A DNA stretch of 64,000 bases from Streptococcus hillyeri (GCF_003686955.1 NZ_RCVM01000012.1:1-64000); one strand, 5' to 3'. Counted from the stretch's first letter, positions 18,678-29,792 are shown. Notes: generated from the sequence alone by a model not told the origin. Translations and numbers: made by a program.

Positions 18678-20126
18678 TTACATTTTCAGAAAATGATTTT
18701 CTTCAAGCTGTGCGGCAAGGGTTAAGAGTAGGTCTTCACGCCCCTTGGCTGCTGCTAATTGCACACCTATTGGTAAGCCATCTTCTCTCTCAAATGTTGG
18801 CAGGGAAATAGCTGGTTGCCCCGTCAGATTCTGCAACTGGGTAAAAGGTGTCCAAGCTAAGCTGTGTTCAAACATTTGCCAAATCAAATCTTGCTGGTCA
18901 AGCATTGAAAAAGTATCCATTTGTCTGAGGTTTTCTTGCAAAGTTTTGGAAAGCGTAAATTGTCCATGTTTTGGCGCCACGTCTGCTACCGTTGGGGTTA
19001 ATAAAAGATCATATGTTTGATGAAAATCAGACATGACGGCACTATACCTATCCCAATCCTGTAAGACTTTTGAATAACGTTTGGCTGGAATGGTTTGCCC
19101 ACTTTGGTAAATCGCCCAAGTCATCAATTCCATGTCATCAATGGTCATTGGTCTTTTAAAAGATTGTTCAATCTCATCAAACATTTGTGCGGTTTCCACA
19201 CCGTTCATGAGGTAATAAGATTTCATGACTTCAATACCATCTACAGGAAGACTATCTAGCTGAACAACTTTGTGTCCCAGTTGTTTAAGAGTATCTACTG
19301 CTTCTAGTACCGCTTGTTGAGCTTCCTTAGAAACTGATGTCCCAATTGGTGATTCCAAACAGTAAGCAATCGTCAAGGGCTCTGCTATTTTTCCAAAAAG
19401 AGATGCCTGAGAAAGCATAGGGAGAGGAAAAGGACTCTCTAGCTGGCAAGTCTGCATGCCATAAAGAAGGGCTCTGGTATCACGGACAGACTTGGTGAGG
19501 GCAAAGTGGCTAGAGGCTCCTTGCCAGCCTCGGTAGGAGGAAGGTCCCACAGGCAGACGCCCACGTGTAGGCTTCAATCCAATCAAACCATTAAAGCTTG
19601 CTGGGATACGGATAGAACCACCCCCGTCAGAAGCTCCAGCTATTTGAACCATCCCAGAAGCAATAGCTGCTGCCGCACCACCAGACGAGCCACCAGCATT
19701 ACGCGTATAATCCTTAGGAAGGTTAACCGAACCATGAAGCTGACTATCTGAAATGTTTTTAAAGCCAAATTCAGGGGTATTAGTACGACCTAGGACAATA
19801 AAACCTAGTTCTTGAATTTTCTTAGTATAGTAATCATCATGACTAGCACGGTAGTGGGCAAATAACCTTGAACCTGATGTTGATAATTGTCCTACTTGAT
19901 TTTGCCCTAAATCCTTAAGTAATATTGGTACACCTGCAAATGGCACTTTGGTATCTGTCAGCGCAGTCGCTTTTTCCAAAGCCTCATCAAATTGTGTTGA
20001 AACGACGGCATTCAACTCTGGATTGAGTTTTTCAATTTTCTCAATTGTTTCAAGAACTAATTCCTTTGCAGATATTTTTCCAGACTTAATCGCACTTGCT
20101 TGTTCTGTCGCATCTTTCCATGTCAT
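18678..20126 (-). CDS. Amidase, amidase-signature family
   Basis: The 482-residue enzyme shows the Ser-cisSer-Lys triad: K in VPILLKDLG, the cis-Ser in NAGGSSGGAAAAIASG and the nucleophile in GASDGGGSIRIPA. It is built like GatA but is a stand-alone amidase; substrate unknown. It lies directly upstream of the amino-acid binding protein gene on the same strand with no clear terminator between. A link between amide hydrolysis and uptake is inference from position only. Confidence 0.87.
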   Translation of the reverse strand: MTWKDATEQASAIKSGKISAKELVLETIEKIEKLNPELNAVVSTQFDEALEKATALTDTKVPFAGVPILLKDLGQNQVGQLSTSGSRLFAHYRASHDDYYTKKIQELGFIVLGRTNTPEFGFKNISDSQLHGSVNLPKDYTRNAGGSSGGAAAAIASGMVQIAGASDGGGSIRIPASFNGLIGLKPTRGRLPVGPSSYRGWQGASSHFALTKSVRDTRALLYGMQTCQLESPFPLPMLSQASLFGKIAEPLTIAYCLESPIGTSVSKEAQQAVLEAVDTLKQLGHKVVQLDSLPVDGIEVMKSYYLMNGVETAQMFDEIEQSFKRPMTIDDMELMTWAIYQSGQTIPAKRYSKVLQDWDRYSAVMSDFHQTYDLLLTPTVADVAPKHGQFTLSKTLQENLRQMDTFSMLDQQDLIWQMFEHSLAWTPFTQLQNLTGQPAISLPTFEREDGLPIGVQLAAAKGREDLLLTLAAQLEENHFLKM

Positions 20127-20162
20127 CGCTTATTCTCCTTTCTTGTAGCCTATCATGAAATG

Positions 20163-20193
20163 AAAAAATCAGCAAGAATTTCTTCTTGCTGAT
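20163..20193 (-). terminator. Terminator after the repeat-bearing membrane protein gene
   Basis: The arms CAGCAAGAA and TTCTTGCTG flank TTTC, and on the minus strand a TTTTTT run follows. It lies about 150 bases after the stop at 20339, and no gene was seen between. Confidence 0.75.
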
Positions 20194-20338
20194 GGGTTAT
20201 AGCGATATAACCTTTTACTATCATATCTTTCAGATTTATTGTTCTACCCTTTAATTTAACTTTATATGATATGGCGAGACCAAAAATGTCCTCAACGAAT
20301 TTTTATTCCTTTTGTCACACCCTTGAGATAACTCTCAT

Positions 20339-22345
20339 CTATTCCTTCATTTTGTTAATGTTAATTTCATATTTTCCTAAATCTCCATTTTGAATCAGTT
20401 GGATTGTATATTTTTTCCCTTTATTGAGTTCAAATTCGTTTCTATAGTTCCCACTAATTGGATTATCATACTCATCAAGTACAGCAATATCAGCAACATC
20501 ATTTGTCAAAGAAATGGAATAACTGCTCGTAGCGGATGGAATGAATCTATAGTTGTGTACCTCTTTTGAAAAACTCATTTCATCTGTTAACGTTGTTTCT
20601 TGCAAAATATCGCGTTCAGGTTTGGCATAACCTATTTTAAGGATATAATTAGTCAAACCTTTTTCTTGATGCACTGAAATCACATATTCTTCATCTTTTT
20701 CCAAAGCAACCGTTGTAGAGGATTGATAAGAAGATATTTTTCCTAACTCTTCTTTTAGTTTATTTGAAATGACTACAGATAGGTCAGTGTCTGCCATTTT
20801 ATCAGTAATTCCAAATCCATAAATTCCTTTTTCTGGCGCTTTAAAGGTATAGTGATTCACTTGATCTATAAATTCAATACTGTCTTTAACTTTAGTATAA
20901 TCATCTACTTTCTCGATAGGTTTTTGAACTCCAATATTTAAGGTATAGTTACTCAACTCATAACTTGAATAATGACGCACTCCTAATGTATACGTTTCAT
21001 GCTCTTTTAGTTCAAAAGTGAAACCTTCATACCCTACTCTATCTAATTTATTACCTAAACCATCTAGGACATAAACCTCAAAACTTGAACCTGCAACAAC
21101 ATCTGATAATTCGAAGTGATAACTCCCATTTCTTGCAACAGTATAAGAATAAATATTTGCTTGCCCAGGAAAAACAATAGAGTCTTTCACAGTCGTACCT
21201 TTTGATATATCTAATATTTTCTTAGCAACAGTTACTTTCAAACGATATGATAAATCAGATCCACTTCGAGCAACTTTTATTTTATACGTTTTTCCAGCTT
21301 CTAACTCTACTCCTTTTCCCTGCATGTCAAGTTGTGCAATTTGTTTACCTGACTCATCTAGTAAATCAACATCTAAATAACTTCCCTGCTTTATATCTAA
21401 AAGTTCAAAATAATATATACCTGTATTAGGCGCAATATAAGAATATTCTTTTTCCTTTGCCTGTTCTGTTACTGTATCTTGTCCTTCTCCCGGAAAGTAA
21501 ACAACTTGATTGACTTCATTTTCAACAACTTCTTCATCTAATAAAGGTTTTACAACTAAAGTTTTTTCTTTCTTCTTAATTTGTTTGCTTTCTAATTTAG
21601 TAGCTGATAAAGATGTTGATACCACTTTACTCTCTTTATTTCTATTAAATCCAAAAATTTCAGTAACCTGTTGATAGCCCACTGTCAAAAGAACAATTAG
21701 TGCCACATAGAACAATAATTGAAACTTGTACTGAAAAATGAAAGAATGCAAAAATGAAAGAAGCCATTTTATCAAATAAAAAGGTAATAATAAAATATTA
21801 AAAAGTTTATTTTTAGAATTTCCTCTAAATACATTTTTAAAGTAGTCCTTGATTACAATCCCTTTATAGCTATTTTTCAAAGCCAAAAAGTCCATGATAT
21901 TACTTTCTCTAATTAAACTAAAGATGGTAATAGGAATTGTCAACCAAACTGCACTAAGCACAGAAACTTTATCAATGAAATACAATTGAACAATTGTCGG
22001 AATTATCAAACTTAAAACAACTAAAATTAACTCATTAAAAAACTTGGAAATTTTAAGATAGTAAGATTTCATAAAAGCTATCTTATACTCTTCAAAATCA
22101 ATTTTTTCTGATGAAAATTCTGTTGCTAAATTTTCCTTAACTTGTTTACTCTTTAAAATATCATCTTTTATCACTTTTAGATCTACAAAATTTTCTAAAG
22201 CTTCATCATCAACAAGAACATTAATCTGTTCATTTGTGATTCCTGTATCTTTATAGACTCTCTCTAAAAAATTCTTAGTTGCCAACTCAATATTATTCTC
22301 TTCACGAAAAATTTCAATAGATTTTAATATTTTTGAAACTGCCAT
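20339..22345 (-). CDS. Large membrane protein with four extracellular PPC-like repeats, unknown function
   Basis: The 668-residue protein has a charged helical cytoplasmic part (1-100), four membrane helices (about 103-123, 127-146, 182-204, 207-226), a lysine-rich linker (240-262) and four repeats of about 97 residues (near 281-374, 378-473, 480-573, 580-666). Each repeat has a Y.Y....G.Y.F start, a V.D..G..L middle and a TY.L.V....NY.L.IG.AKP end, a β-sandwich pattern like bacterial pre-peptidase C-terminal domains. No catalytic motif was seen. Base composition is more AT-rich than neighbours, which hints at transfer. It ends at its own terminator. Confidence 0.7.
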   Translation of the reverse strand: MAVSKILKSIEIFREENNIELATKNFLERVYKDTGITNEQINVLVDDEALENFVDLKVIKDDILKSKQVKENLATEFSSEKIDFEEYKIAFMKSYYLKISKFFNELILVVLSLIIPTIVQLYFIDKVSVLSAVWLTIPITIFSLIRESNIMDFLALKNSYKGIVIKDYFKNVFRGNSKNKLFNILLLPFYLIKWLLSFLHSFIFQYKFQLLFYVALIVLLTVGYQQVTEIFGFNRNKESKVVSTSLSATKLESKQIKKKEKTLVVKPLLDEEVVENEVNQVVYFPGEGQDTVTEQAKEKEYSYIAPNTGIYYFELLDIKQGSYLDVDLLDESGKQIAQLDMQGKGVELEAGKTYKIKVARSGSDLSYRLKVTVAKKILDISKGTTVKDSIVFPGQANIYSYTVARNGSYHFELSDVVAGSSFEVYVLDGLGNKLDRVGYEGFTFELKEHETYTLGVRHYSSYELSNYTLNIGVQKPIEKVDDYTKVKDSIEFIDQVNHYTFKAPEKGIYGFGITDKMADTDLSVVISNKLKEELGKISSYQSSTTVALEKDEEYVISVHQEKGLTNYILKIGYAKPERDILQETTLTDEMSFSKEVHNYRFIPSATSSYSISLTNDVADIAVLDEYDNPISGNYRNEFELNKGKKYTIQLIQNGDLGKYEININKMKE

Positions 22346-22541
22346 AATACCTCTCCCTATATTGTCCTAAAACTGCTTTGTAAATATTCTCACATATTTT
22401 ATCAAATATTTCAATCACTTCTGACAAAATACTATACAGACACCTGTATAAATTCTAATGTTGTTTGAAAAACATACAAAAATAGCAATTTCAGAAATAT
22501 AATACCGACGTTTTCCACCACAAATTTTCTAGTATAAAATT

Positions 22542-22567
22542 AAAAAACAGAGGAACAATCCTCTGCA
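22542..22567 (-). terminator. Terminator of the hrcA-dnaJ operon
   Basis: On the minus strand GCAGAGGA and TCCTCTG close a small loop and are followed by TTTTTTAA, about 11 bases after the dnaJ stop. Confidence 0.85.
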
Positions 22568-22576
22568 TAAATATAT

Positions 22577-23713
22577 CTATATTTCTTCCCAAGCGTCTTT
22601 TACCTTGTCAAAGAAACCTTTTTTCTTTGGCTGAACTGTTTTCATGCCACTTGCTGCCGCAAAGGCTTTAAGAGCTTCTTTTTGAGCGTCATTGAGTTTT
22701 GTTGGTGTCACAACGTTGACTGTCACATGTTGGTCTCCTTGAGCGCCACCACGCAATCTTGGTGCTCCCTTACCTTTCAATCGGAAGGTTTTTCCAGTTT
22801 GCGTTCCCGCTGGGATGGTCATTTCCACATCGCCATGAACGGTAGGCACTTCCACAGTATCTCCTAGCGCTGCTTGAACAAAGTTCAAATCAAGACTGTA
22901 GTAAATCGTTGTGCCGTCACGTTTAAATTTGTCGCTTGGTTTGACGTTTATAATGACATAGAGGTCTCCGTAAGGACCGCCGTTGAAACCAGCTTCTCCT
23001 TGTCCTGTTAAACGAATTTGTTGGCTTGTTTCAACACCTGCTGGAATTTTAACAGAGACTTTATGAGCACGTTTTTCGTGACCTGTTCCACGACAAGTTT
23101 GACACGGATCTTTGATTTCTTTTCCACGACCATGACAGACGTCACAAGTCACTTGACGACGCATCATACCAAGTTGCGTTTGCGTATCCACATTGATAAC
23201 CCCTTGACCATGACAACGACCACAAGTTACAGGACTTGTACCTGGTTTGCAGCCATTACCACCACAGGTGTTACACTCTGACTCACGTTGGTAGCTGACT
23301 TCTTTTTCCGTTCCAAAGATGGCTTCTTCAAACGTCAAGTCAACACGGTAGTGACGGTCATCACCTTGACGAGGGGCATTAGGATTACGCATCCCTCCGC
23401 CTCCTCCGAAAAATGATGAGAAGATATCTTCAAAGCCACCGAAACCACCAGCACCTCCAAAGCCTTCAAAACCACCGCCGCCGAAGCCACCATTGGCCCC
23501 CGCAGGACCATATTGGTCGTAAGCCGCACGTTTTTGTTCATCACCTAATGTCTCGTAAGCTTCTTGAACATCCTTATATTTCTGCTCAGCACCAGCCTCC
23601 TTGTTAATATCTGGATGGTACTTTTTAGACATCTTACGATAAGCTTTTTTAATTTCGTCTTGCGAAGCGTTTTTAGAAACGCCAAGACGATCGTAATATT
23701 CCGTATTGTTCAT
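22577..23713 (-). CDS. dnaJ: Chaperone protein DnaJ
   Basis: The 378-residue co-chaperone has the J-domain with HPD (KYHPDIN, about 31-37), a glycine-rich GF linker, four zinc-binding CXXCXGXG motifs (about 140-205) and the C-terminal client-binding domain. It stimulates DnaK. The family start [11 protein letters not shown] fixes the ATG at 23713. No SD lies in the usual place; an AAAGGAA is found about 100 bases upstream, on the far side of a long hairpin (23728-23818). The same layout occurs at dnaK. Confidence 0.96.
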   Translation of the reverse strand: MNNTEYYDRLGVSKNASQDEIKKAYRKMSKKYHPDINKEAGAEQKYKDVQEAYETLGDEQKRAAYDQYGPAGANGGFGGGGFEGFGGAGGFGGFEDIFSSFFGGGGGMRNPNAPRQGDDRHYRVDLTFEEAIFGTEKEVSYQRESECNTCGGNGCKPGTSPVTCGRCHGQGVINVDTQTQLGMMRRQVTCDVCHGRGKEIKDPCQTCRGTGHEKRAHKVSVKIPAGVETSQQIRLTGQGEAGFNGGPYGDLYVIINVKPSDKFKRDGTTIYYSLDLNFVQAALGDTVEVPTVHGDVEMTIPAGTQTGKTFRLKGKGAPRLRGGAQGDQHVTVNVVTPTKLNDAQKEALKAFAAASGMKTVQPKKKGFFDKVKDAWEEI

Positions 23714-23727
23714 AATTAAGATACCAA

Positions 23728-23818
23728 GGGCGTTAAGCGGACACTGCAAAAATAGGAGATTTGACAACGGATGCTTGCATCCTAGAAAAATCTATCTTTT
23801 TTGCACAGTCCGTAGCCC
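23728..23818 (-). promoter_or_regulatory. Long leader hairpin between SD-like sequence and dnaJ start (H1)
   Basis: In the mRNA sense the outer arms GGGC and GCCC, CGGAC and GTCCG, and TGCAAAAA and TTTTTGCA pair with small internal loops; inside lies GGATGC/GCATCC. AAAGGAA precedes the 5' arm, and CTTGGTATCTTA plus ATT and the ATG follow the 3' arm. Compare H3 upstream of dnaK. Confidence 0.65.
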
Positions 23819-23860
23819 GGGTTCATTTCCTTTCTATAAAGGTTTCATTTTTGGACAAGA

Positions 23861-24072
23861 CCTTAAGTCGCGTGGGGCGTAAGCGACCTTCTTCGGAATT
23901 CCATTCCTTTTTGGCAAAACTATCCCAGCCTCTTGAATTTTTAGGGTAGAGATGATTTGACGCTTTCGCTACGACGGATTTATCCGATTAGACGGTCTTC
24001 GACCGCTTTAACATTATCGCTTTTACCCAAAAACAGAGGCTGGGATTCAACCTCTGTGATTGTTTTTGTGTT
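23861..24072. repeat. Modular hairpin element in the dnaK-dnaJ gap (P1) with a terminator-like stem
   Basis: The left side matches the P family (CCTTAAG, GTGGGGCGTAAGCGAC, TTCCATTCCTT). At 24027-24068 CAGAGG/CCTCTG with TTTTTG on the minus strand forms a terminator-like stem, which could reduce dnaJ transcription. Confidence 0.6.
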
Positions 24073-24157
24073 ACGTCGAAAGAATATTCTCTCACTCGTT
24101 TCTAGTTTTCACCAAGTGGGTAAAGCCAGCTAAACTGAGTTCGAGCTAAGAACTTCG

Positions 24158-24213
24158 GAAAAAAGATAGATTTCCTAGGGTGCAAGCACCCGTTGTCAAT
24201 CTCCTATTTTTCT
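24158..24213 (+). repeat. Inverted partner of the dnaJ leader hairpin (H2), just after dnaK
   Basis: This stretch repeats about 54 bp of H1 in the opposite orientation. The central stem is GGGTGC/GCACCC here against GGATGC/GCATCC in H1, so the pair change is compensated. On the minus strand it ends with TCTTTTTT and may act as the dnaK 3' terminator. Confidence 0.65.
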
Positions 24214-24238
24214 GTCGTTCTTTTTACGCTCTCACATC

Positions 24239-26172
<1,934 letters not shown>

Positions 26173-26220
26173 AATTCCTTTCATTTTCCTCTTTTATGTT
26201 AATGTTTTCTTTTAATATTT

Positions 26221-26592
26221 TCCTTAAGTTGTGGGGACAGGAGCGACCTCCTACGGAGTTCCATCCTTAATTCTTGAGCCTATGGTCTCAAGAATTTCCT
26301 CATAACGGTTACTGACGCAACTGTTACTCTCACCACGAGCGGAAAATATCGTACTTTGCTCACTTCGTTCGCTTCATTGCTGACGCGTCCGAGATAGCAA
26401 TTTTATTTCTTATTGTCATAGTTTACCGTCATTTCGGACGAGATTATTTTATTTCGATGCCGTTACTATTGGATAGTTGCGACGTGAGATAACAAAATCG
26501 ATATCATTTTGTTATCGAGCTAGTAAGGAGTCTAGGCAATCCGCCATAACGGTTGCCGTCTAATGATGAGCCATTTTAATGGCCATCATTAG
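26221..26592. repeat. Modular hairpin array between grpE and dnaK (P2)
   Basis: It begins with the P-family module (CCTTAAG, GTGGGGACAGGAGCGACC, CTCC/GGAG). It then carries ATTCTTGAG/CTCAAGAAT (26270-26295), a CACCAC...GCGGAAA segment shared with other copies, GATAACAAAAT/ATTTTGTTATC (26489-26517) and CTAATGATG/CATCATTAG (26560-26592). No open reading frame was seen. All of it would be transcribed within the heat-shock mRNA. Confidence 0.6.
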
Positions 26593-26595
26593 TGA

Positions 26596-27123
26596 CTAGT
26601 TGTACACCACCACCATAGCTGGTCTCAGTAGGCGTTCGTGAAGTTTGTAGCCTTTTTGGAAGACTTCAGCGATAGTGTCCGCTGGGTGTTCGTCATCTGC
26701 TGGCAGGGTTTGAACAGCCATGTGAAGATTGTGGTCAAAGGTTTCTAAAGCAACTTCTTCAACCCCTTCTTCTTTCAGCGCTTGGATAAGGCTATCACGC
26801 GTCATTTCAAGGCCTTTTTTGACATCGTCTGTCAGACCTTCAACAGCTAGGGCACGCTCTAAATTATCCAAACTTGGCAAGATTTTTTTAGCCAAGTCTT
26901 GTGAGCGATAGCGTTGCAATTGTTGACGCTCTTCATTAGCTCGGCGCTGAATGTTTTGCATTTCGGCATGCGCACGGAGGTATTTATTTTCAAAATCCTC
27001 AGCACGCTCATTAGCCAATTCTAATTCTGATTTTTCAGGAACTTCTGTTGTCTCTTCCACCACTTCCTCAGCGGTTTCGACAGCTTCTTCCTGAAGTTCT
27101 TCGTTTTTTACTTCTTCTGACAC
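26596..27123 (-). CDS. grpE: Nucleotide exchange factor GrpE
   Basis: The 175-residue protein has an acidic N-terminus, a long coiled coil (about 40-95, [22 protein letters not shown]) and the C-terminal β-domain ([23 protein letters not shown]). It releases ADP from DnaK. The start is GTG at 27123, with AAGGAGG 6 bases before it; the upstream in-frame ATG at 27159 has no good SD. It follows hrcA after a 38-base gap. Confidence 0.95.
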   Translation of the reverse strand: MSEEVKNEELQEEAVETAEEVVEETTEVPEKSELELANERAEDFENKYLRAHAEMQNIQRRANEERQQLQRYRSQDLAKKILPSLDNLERALAVEGLTDDVKKGLEMTRDSLIQALKEEGVEEVALETFDHNLHMAVQTLPADDEHPADTIAEVFQKGYKLHERLLRPAMVVVYN

Positions 27124-27161
27124 AAGGTGCCTCCTTAACTTCTTAATAAATGCTTTCATCT

Positions 27162-28196
27162 CTAATGCACTTCATAGTGGTTACTATTGAGATAGCGATA
27201 GTAATCGGTCAACTTAGCAACCATCACGCGGCTGATAATATTGATGAGACTCACTATCCTACGATAATCCATCTCGACAGGACCAATCAAGCTCATCAGC
27301 GCCATCCCCCGGTAAGGAATAAGAAATTGATGGCTAATCACCGTCAACTCCGATAGCGCAGGCTCCTTGCTCTCTGCGACTTGCACTTTGGTCATTTGCT
27401 CTTGGGAAATGGCAGAGCGTAATTCTAGTGCGACCCTTTGTTCATTATCTAGGAACTGATAGATGGCTAGATTAGCATACGTTAGCGCAGCTATTTTTCC
27501 AGCAACAAAAACCGTTTCCTTAAAGAGATGACTAAAAATGTAATCAAAAAGTGGTAAGACATTATCGATGGTTTTAAAATACTTTTGAACCACCTGAGGA
27601 ATTTCCGTCCTCAGCTTATAATGGATGTCTAGCACCGCTTTTCCCAAAAAACGCTCATCGATCAACGCTTTAAGAGTGACTAAATCACTGGTCAAGAAAT
27701 TTTTAGGAATCGCAAACTGCACCGTCACAGGTTTAGACTCATCAAGGGTTAGTACCGCCAGCGCATCGTGGCTCGACAATTGAACGATGTCAAAGCCTGT
27801 TAGCCTCTGACGAGTCGGCTCAACATCCTGAACAATCGCTGTATAACCTGTCATTTCCGACAATAGGTTGCTCGCCGCACCGAGAATGTCATCCAGTTTA
27901 AACGCTTCAAAATCAAAAGCCTTTATCACCTCATAGACATCCTGCTCATCAATGCTATCTAGATTCAGCGAATGCGTCACAAAATATTGAAAGCCAGCTC
28001 GACTAGGCAGACGCCCACTTGACGTATGAGCTTTCTCCAAGAAACCTAATTTCTCAAGCTTTGCCATGTCGTTTCGAATCGTGGCAGAACTCGAAGCAAT
28101 CAAATCCTGTAAGGCTTTTGAGCCAACCGGCTCACGCGTCTGTGTAAACATCTGAACAATCAAATTCAAAATGTCATTCTGACGTTCAGTTATCAT
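27162..28196 (-). CDS. hrcA: Heat-inducible transcription repressor HrcA
   Basis: The 344-residue repressor has a winged-helix head ([34 protein letters not shown]) and the GAF-like effector part. It binds CIRCE elements, is kept active by GroE chaperones, and controls this operon. Two CIRCE copies flank the promoter upstream. The ATG at 28196 lies 10 bases after GAAGG; a GTG at 28208 is too close to that SD. Confidence 0.96.
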   Translation of the reverse strand: MITERQNDILNLIVQMFTQTREPVGSKALQDLIASSSATIRNDMAKLEKLGFLEKAHTSSGRLPSRAGFQYFVTHSLNLDSIDEQDVYEVIKAFDFEAFKLDDILGAASNLLSEMTGYTAIVQDVEPTRQRLTGFDIVQLSSHDALAVLTLDESKPVTVQFAIPKNFLTSDLVTLKALIDERFLGKAVLDIHYKLRTEIPQVVQKYFKTIDNVLPLFDYIFSHLFKETVFVAGKIAALTYANLAIYQFLDNEQRVALELRSAISQEQMTKVQVAESKEPALSELTVISHQFLIPYRGMALMSLIGPVEMDYRRIVSLINIISRVMVAKLTDYYRYLNSNHYEVH

Positions 28197-28219
28197 GAGA
28201 GACGTCACCTTCTTTCATC

Positions 28220-28246
28220 TTAGCACTCTTTATATCTGAGTGCTAA
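28220..28246. promoter_or_regulatory. CIRCE operator 1 (HrcA binding site)
   Basis: TTAGCACTC, a 9-bp spacer and GAGTGCTAA match the CIRCE consensus without mismatch. It lies in the 5' untranslated region of hrcA. Confidence 0.95.
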
Positions 28247-28257
28247 CTCATGATTCT

Positions 28258-28285
28258 ATTATACTCTTTTTTATGCCCTTGTCAA
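28258..28285 (-). promoter_or_regulatory. Sigma-A promoter of the hrcA operon
   Basis: TTGACA (28285-28280), a 16-bp spacer and TATAAT (28263-28258) on the minus strand lie exactly between the two CIRCE sites. Confidence 0.88.
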
Positions 28286-28290
28286 CAAAA

Positions 28291-28317
28291 TTAGCACTCT
28301 TTTTACAAGAGTGCTAA
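28291..28317. promoter_or_regulatory. CIRCE operator 2 (HrcA binding site)
   Basis: A second perfect TTAGCACTC-N9-GAGTGCTAA sits just upstream of the -35 box. Two operators around one promoter should allow tight repression. Confidence 0.95.
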
Positions 28318-28424
28318 AAATCGGTCTAGAGACCTAGTATCATTTTGATTAAGCCATTAAACAGCTATCATACTGCCTGTTGCGCCAATCAGTTATCTTA
28401 ATATTTAGGAATATTTTTATCCTT

Positions 28425-28807
28425 AACAAAAATCAAAAATTACTTTTTAAAGTCAATTAGTTTTTATTTAGTATTTTTGTTAACACTTCTCCTAATGTGG
28501 TGTGGGGCGGAAGCGACCTCCTACAGAGTTCCATTCCTTCTTGGCAAGCCTAGATCTCACTCTCTGGTTTCTTAGCTTAGGCTGAAACTGTCCACTGGAC
28601 AGTTTCACTCCCACATCCGCACAGCCCCAAAGGTCTGGGAGACCTTTGGAGGTTGGAAATAAGATGAACGAAGTTCATCACATTCGTATAGGATGGCCGC
28701 TAACGATTGCGTGGTAGCAAAATAGTCCAGTGGACTATTTTAGGTGGACACTTGAAAATGAAAAAGTGTCCAGTTAGGACTTCCAATCAACCACTGCGTC
28801 AATCTGT
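28425..28807. repeat. Composite repeat upstream of hrcA: BOX-like left end joined to a hairpin array (P3)
   Basis: AACAAAAATCAAAAATTAC (near 28424-28442) is the BOX-like left end, but no right end was found. A 45-bp stretch (28453-28497) recurs near 52386-52430 with about two differences. Hairpins follow: TGAAACTGTCCA/TGGACAGTTTCA (28583-28607), AAAGGTC/GACCTTT, GATGAAC/GTTCATC with loop GAA, AAAATAGTCCA/TGGACTATTTT (28719-28741) and TGGACACTT/AAGTGTCCA (28746-28772). No gene was seen. Confidence 0.65.
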
Positions 28808-28830
28808 TAATGTTAATGCCATTAAAAATA

Positions 28831-28867
28831 GAAGGTTGAGATATTTTATGTCCCAACCTCTTTTTCT
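28831..28867 (+). terminator. Intrinsic terminator of unclear ownership
   Basis: AGGTTGAGA and TCCCAACCT pair, followed by CTTTTTCT on the plus strand. No plus-strand gene ends just before it; it may close the composite repeat or a lost gene. Confidence 0.6.
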
Positions 28868-28980
28868 ATGTTTAGAGATACCAAAGGTTAGTCTAAGTGT
28901 CAAGTAAAACACTAACATACTTAACATTTATATCATTCGAAAGTGATAATGTAATTGAAAGAACCATGTATTTACTTTAC

Positions 28981-29018
28981 TTTTTTGTATATTCATTTTA
29001 TAATGTATATACAAAAAA
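28981..29018 (+). promoter_or_regulatory. Promoter within an inverted repeat, operator of the toxin-antitoxin operon
   Basis: Perfect 12-bp arms TTTTTTGTATAT (28981-28992) and ATATACAAAAAA (29007-29018) enclose a TATAAT -10 box (28999-29004). This is the normal layout for autorepression by an AbrB-type antitoxin. Confidence 0.72.
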
Positions 29019-29030
29019 CGAGGTGGAATC

Positions 29031-29252
29031 ATGAATGTTATTTTAAGAAAAACAGGAAACAGCACTGTCATCACAATTCCAAATAAAATTAAAGAAACAC
29101 TTGGAGCAGAAATTGGCGAAGAAATTGAATTTGTCACTTCAGGAAATAATGTCATCATCCGTAAAGCCAAGCCAAAATTTGATTTCGACAGAGAACTAGA
29201 AAAAGCAATGAACCAATACGATGAACTCTTGAAAGAATTGGTGGATAGATGA
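29031..29252 (+). CDS. AbrB/MazE-type antitoxin
   Basis: The 73-residue protein has a swapped-hairpin AbrB DNA-binding fold (about 1-48: VILRKTGNSTVITIPNKIKETLGAEIGEEIEFV) and a charged C-terminal helix (FDRELEKAMNQYDELLKELVD) that would wrap the toxin. The SD is GAGGTGGAATC. It overlaps the toxin gene by ATGA, so translation is coupled. Confidence 0.85.
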   Translation: MNVILRKTGNSTVITIPNKIKETLGAEIGEEIEFVTSGNNVIIRKAKPKFDFDRELEKAMNQYDELLKELVDR

Positions 29253-29657
29253 GGTATCTAACTGCTGAAGATATTATCAAAATCAATGTTATGGTTATTG
29301 GGAAATATTCTCCCAAAGAACCCGTTGGAATAGCTGATCCTAATAGCTTGCAGATGATTATTGAACAGCCTAAACAAGAGATTTTTGGAAAAACACTCTA
29401 TCCAGATATTTACAGCAAGGGGGCTATCATCTGGATAAACTTGATTAAGAAACACCCTTTTTACAATGCCAATAAACGAACTGCCGTTCTTGCCTTACAT
29501 ATGTTTCTAGCAATGAATGGCTATCAGTCCCATCTCTCACTAAGTGATGGACTGAAAAAAAACAATTGAAATTGCTACATTTCAGGGAGACTTCGAAGAA
29601 TTAAAGGAAACAATGATTCATTTTCTCAAACAAGATGGAAATATAACTAAATTATAA
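29249..29657 (+). pseudogene. Doc/Fic-type toxin gene, frameshifted at a run of eight A
   Basis: The frame from 29249 encodes the Doc core with the Fic motif HPFYNANKRTA (H69, N75, K76, R77). Doc toxins phosphorylate EF-Tu. The frame stops at 29569 after the A8 tract. With one A fewer it would continue as LKKTIEIATFQGDFEELKE to a TAA at 29655-29657. The gene is either inactivated, phase-variable, expressed by slippage, or affected by a sequencing error. The 106-residue in-frame product lacks the last helix. Confidence 0.75.
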
Positions 29658-29792
29658 TTAAAAAGTGGTCCCGCGTTGTAAAATGACGTGCAACAGAAAA
29701 AGACATATTCGTCTGATATGCCCAACTCAGTATAGAAAGGCAGATGGACATGTCCAATATTCACTCTAGCAAAAAGTCTTCATATTCTCATC
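29658..29792. other. Intergenic stretch, no gene seen
   Basis: It contains GTGGTCCCGCG near 29666, which resembles a T-box core but has no specifier stem and no plus-strand gene after it. Confidence 0.3.

Noticed and set aside
18678..20126. GatA subunit of glutamyl-tRNA amidotransferase
   Set aside because: No gatB or gatC gene is adjacent and the C-terminal part differs; a stand-alone amidase fits better.
23780..23835. Possible leader peptide (MNPGYGLC...) upstream of dnaJ
   Set aside because: The ATG is only about 2 bases from the AAAGGAA, too close for normal initiation, and the dnaK counterpart does not encode the same peptide.
28425..28867. Possible CRISPR array because of many palindromes
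   Set aside because: The repeats differ in sequence and spacing and there are no unique spacers or cas genes.
29660..29695. T-box-like sequence GTGGTCCCGCG
   Set aside because: No specifier stem or terminator partner was found, the core differs from TGGNACCGCG, and no plus-strand synthetase or transporter gene follows.
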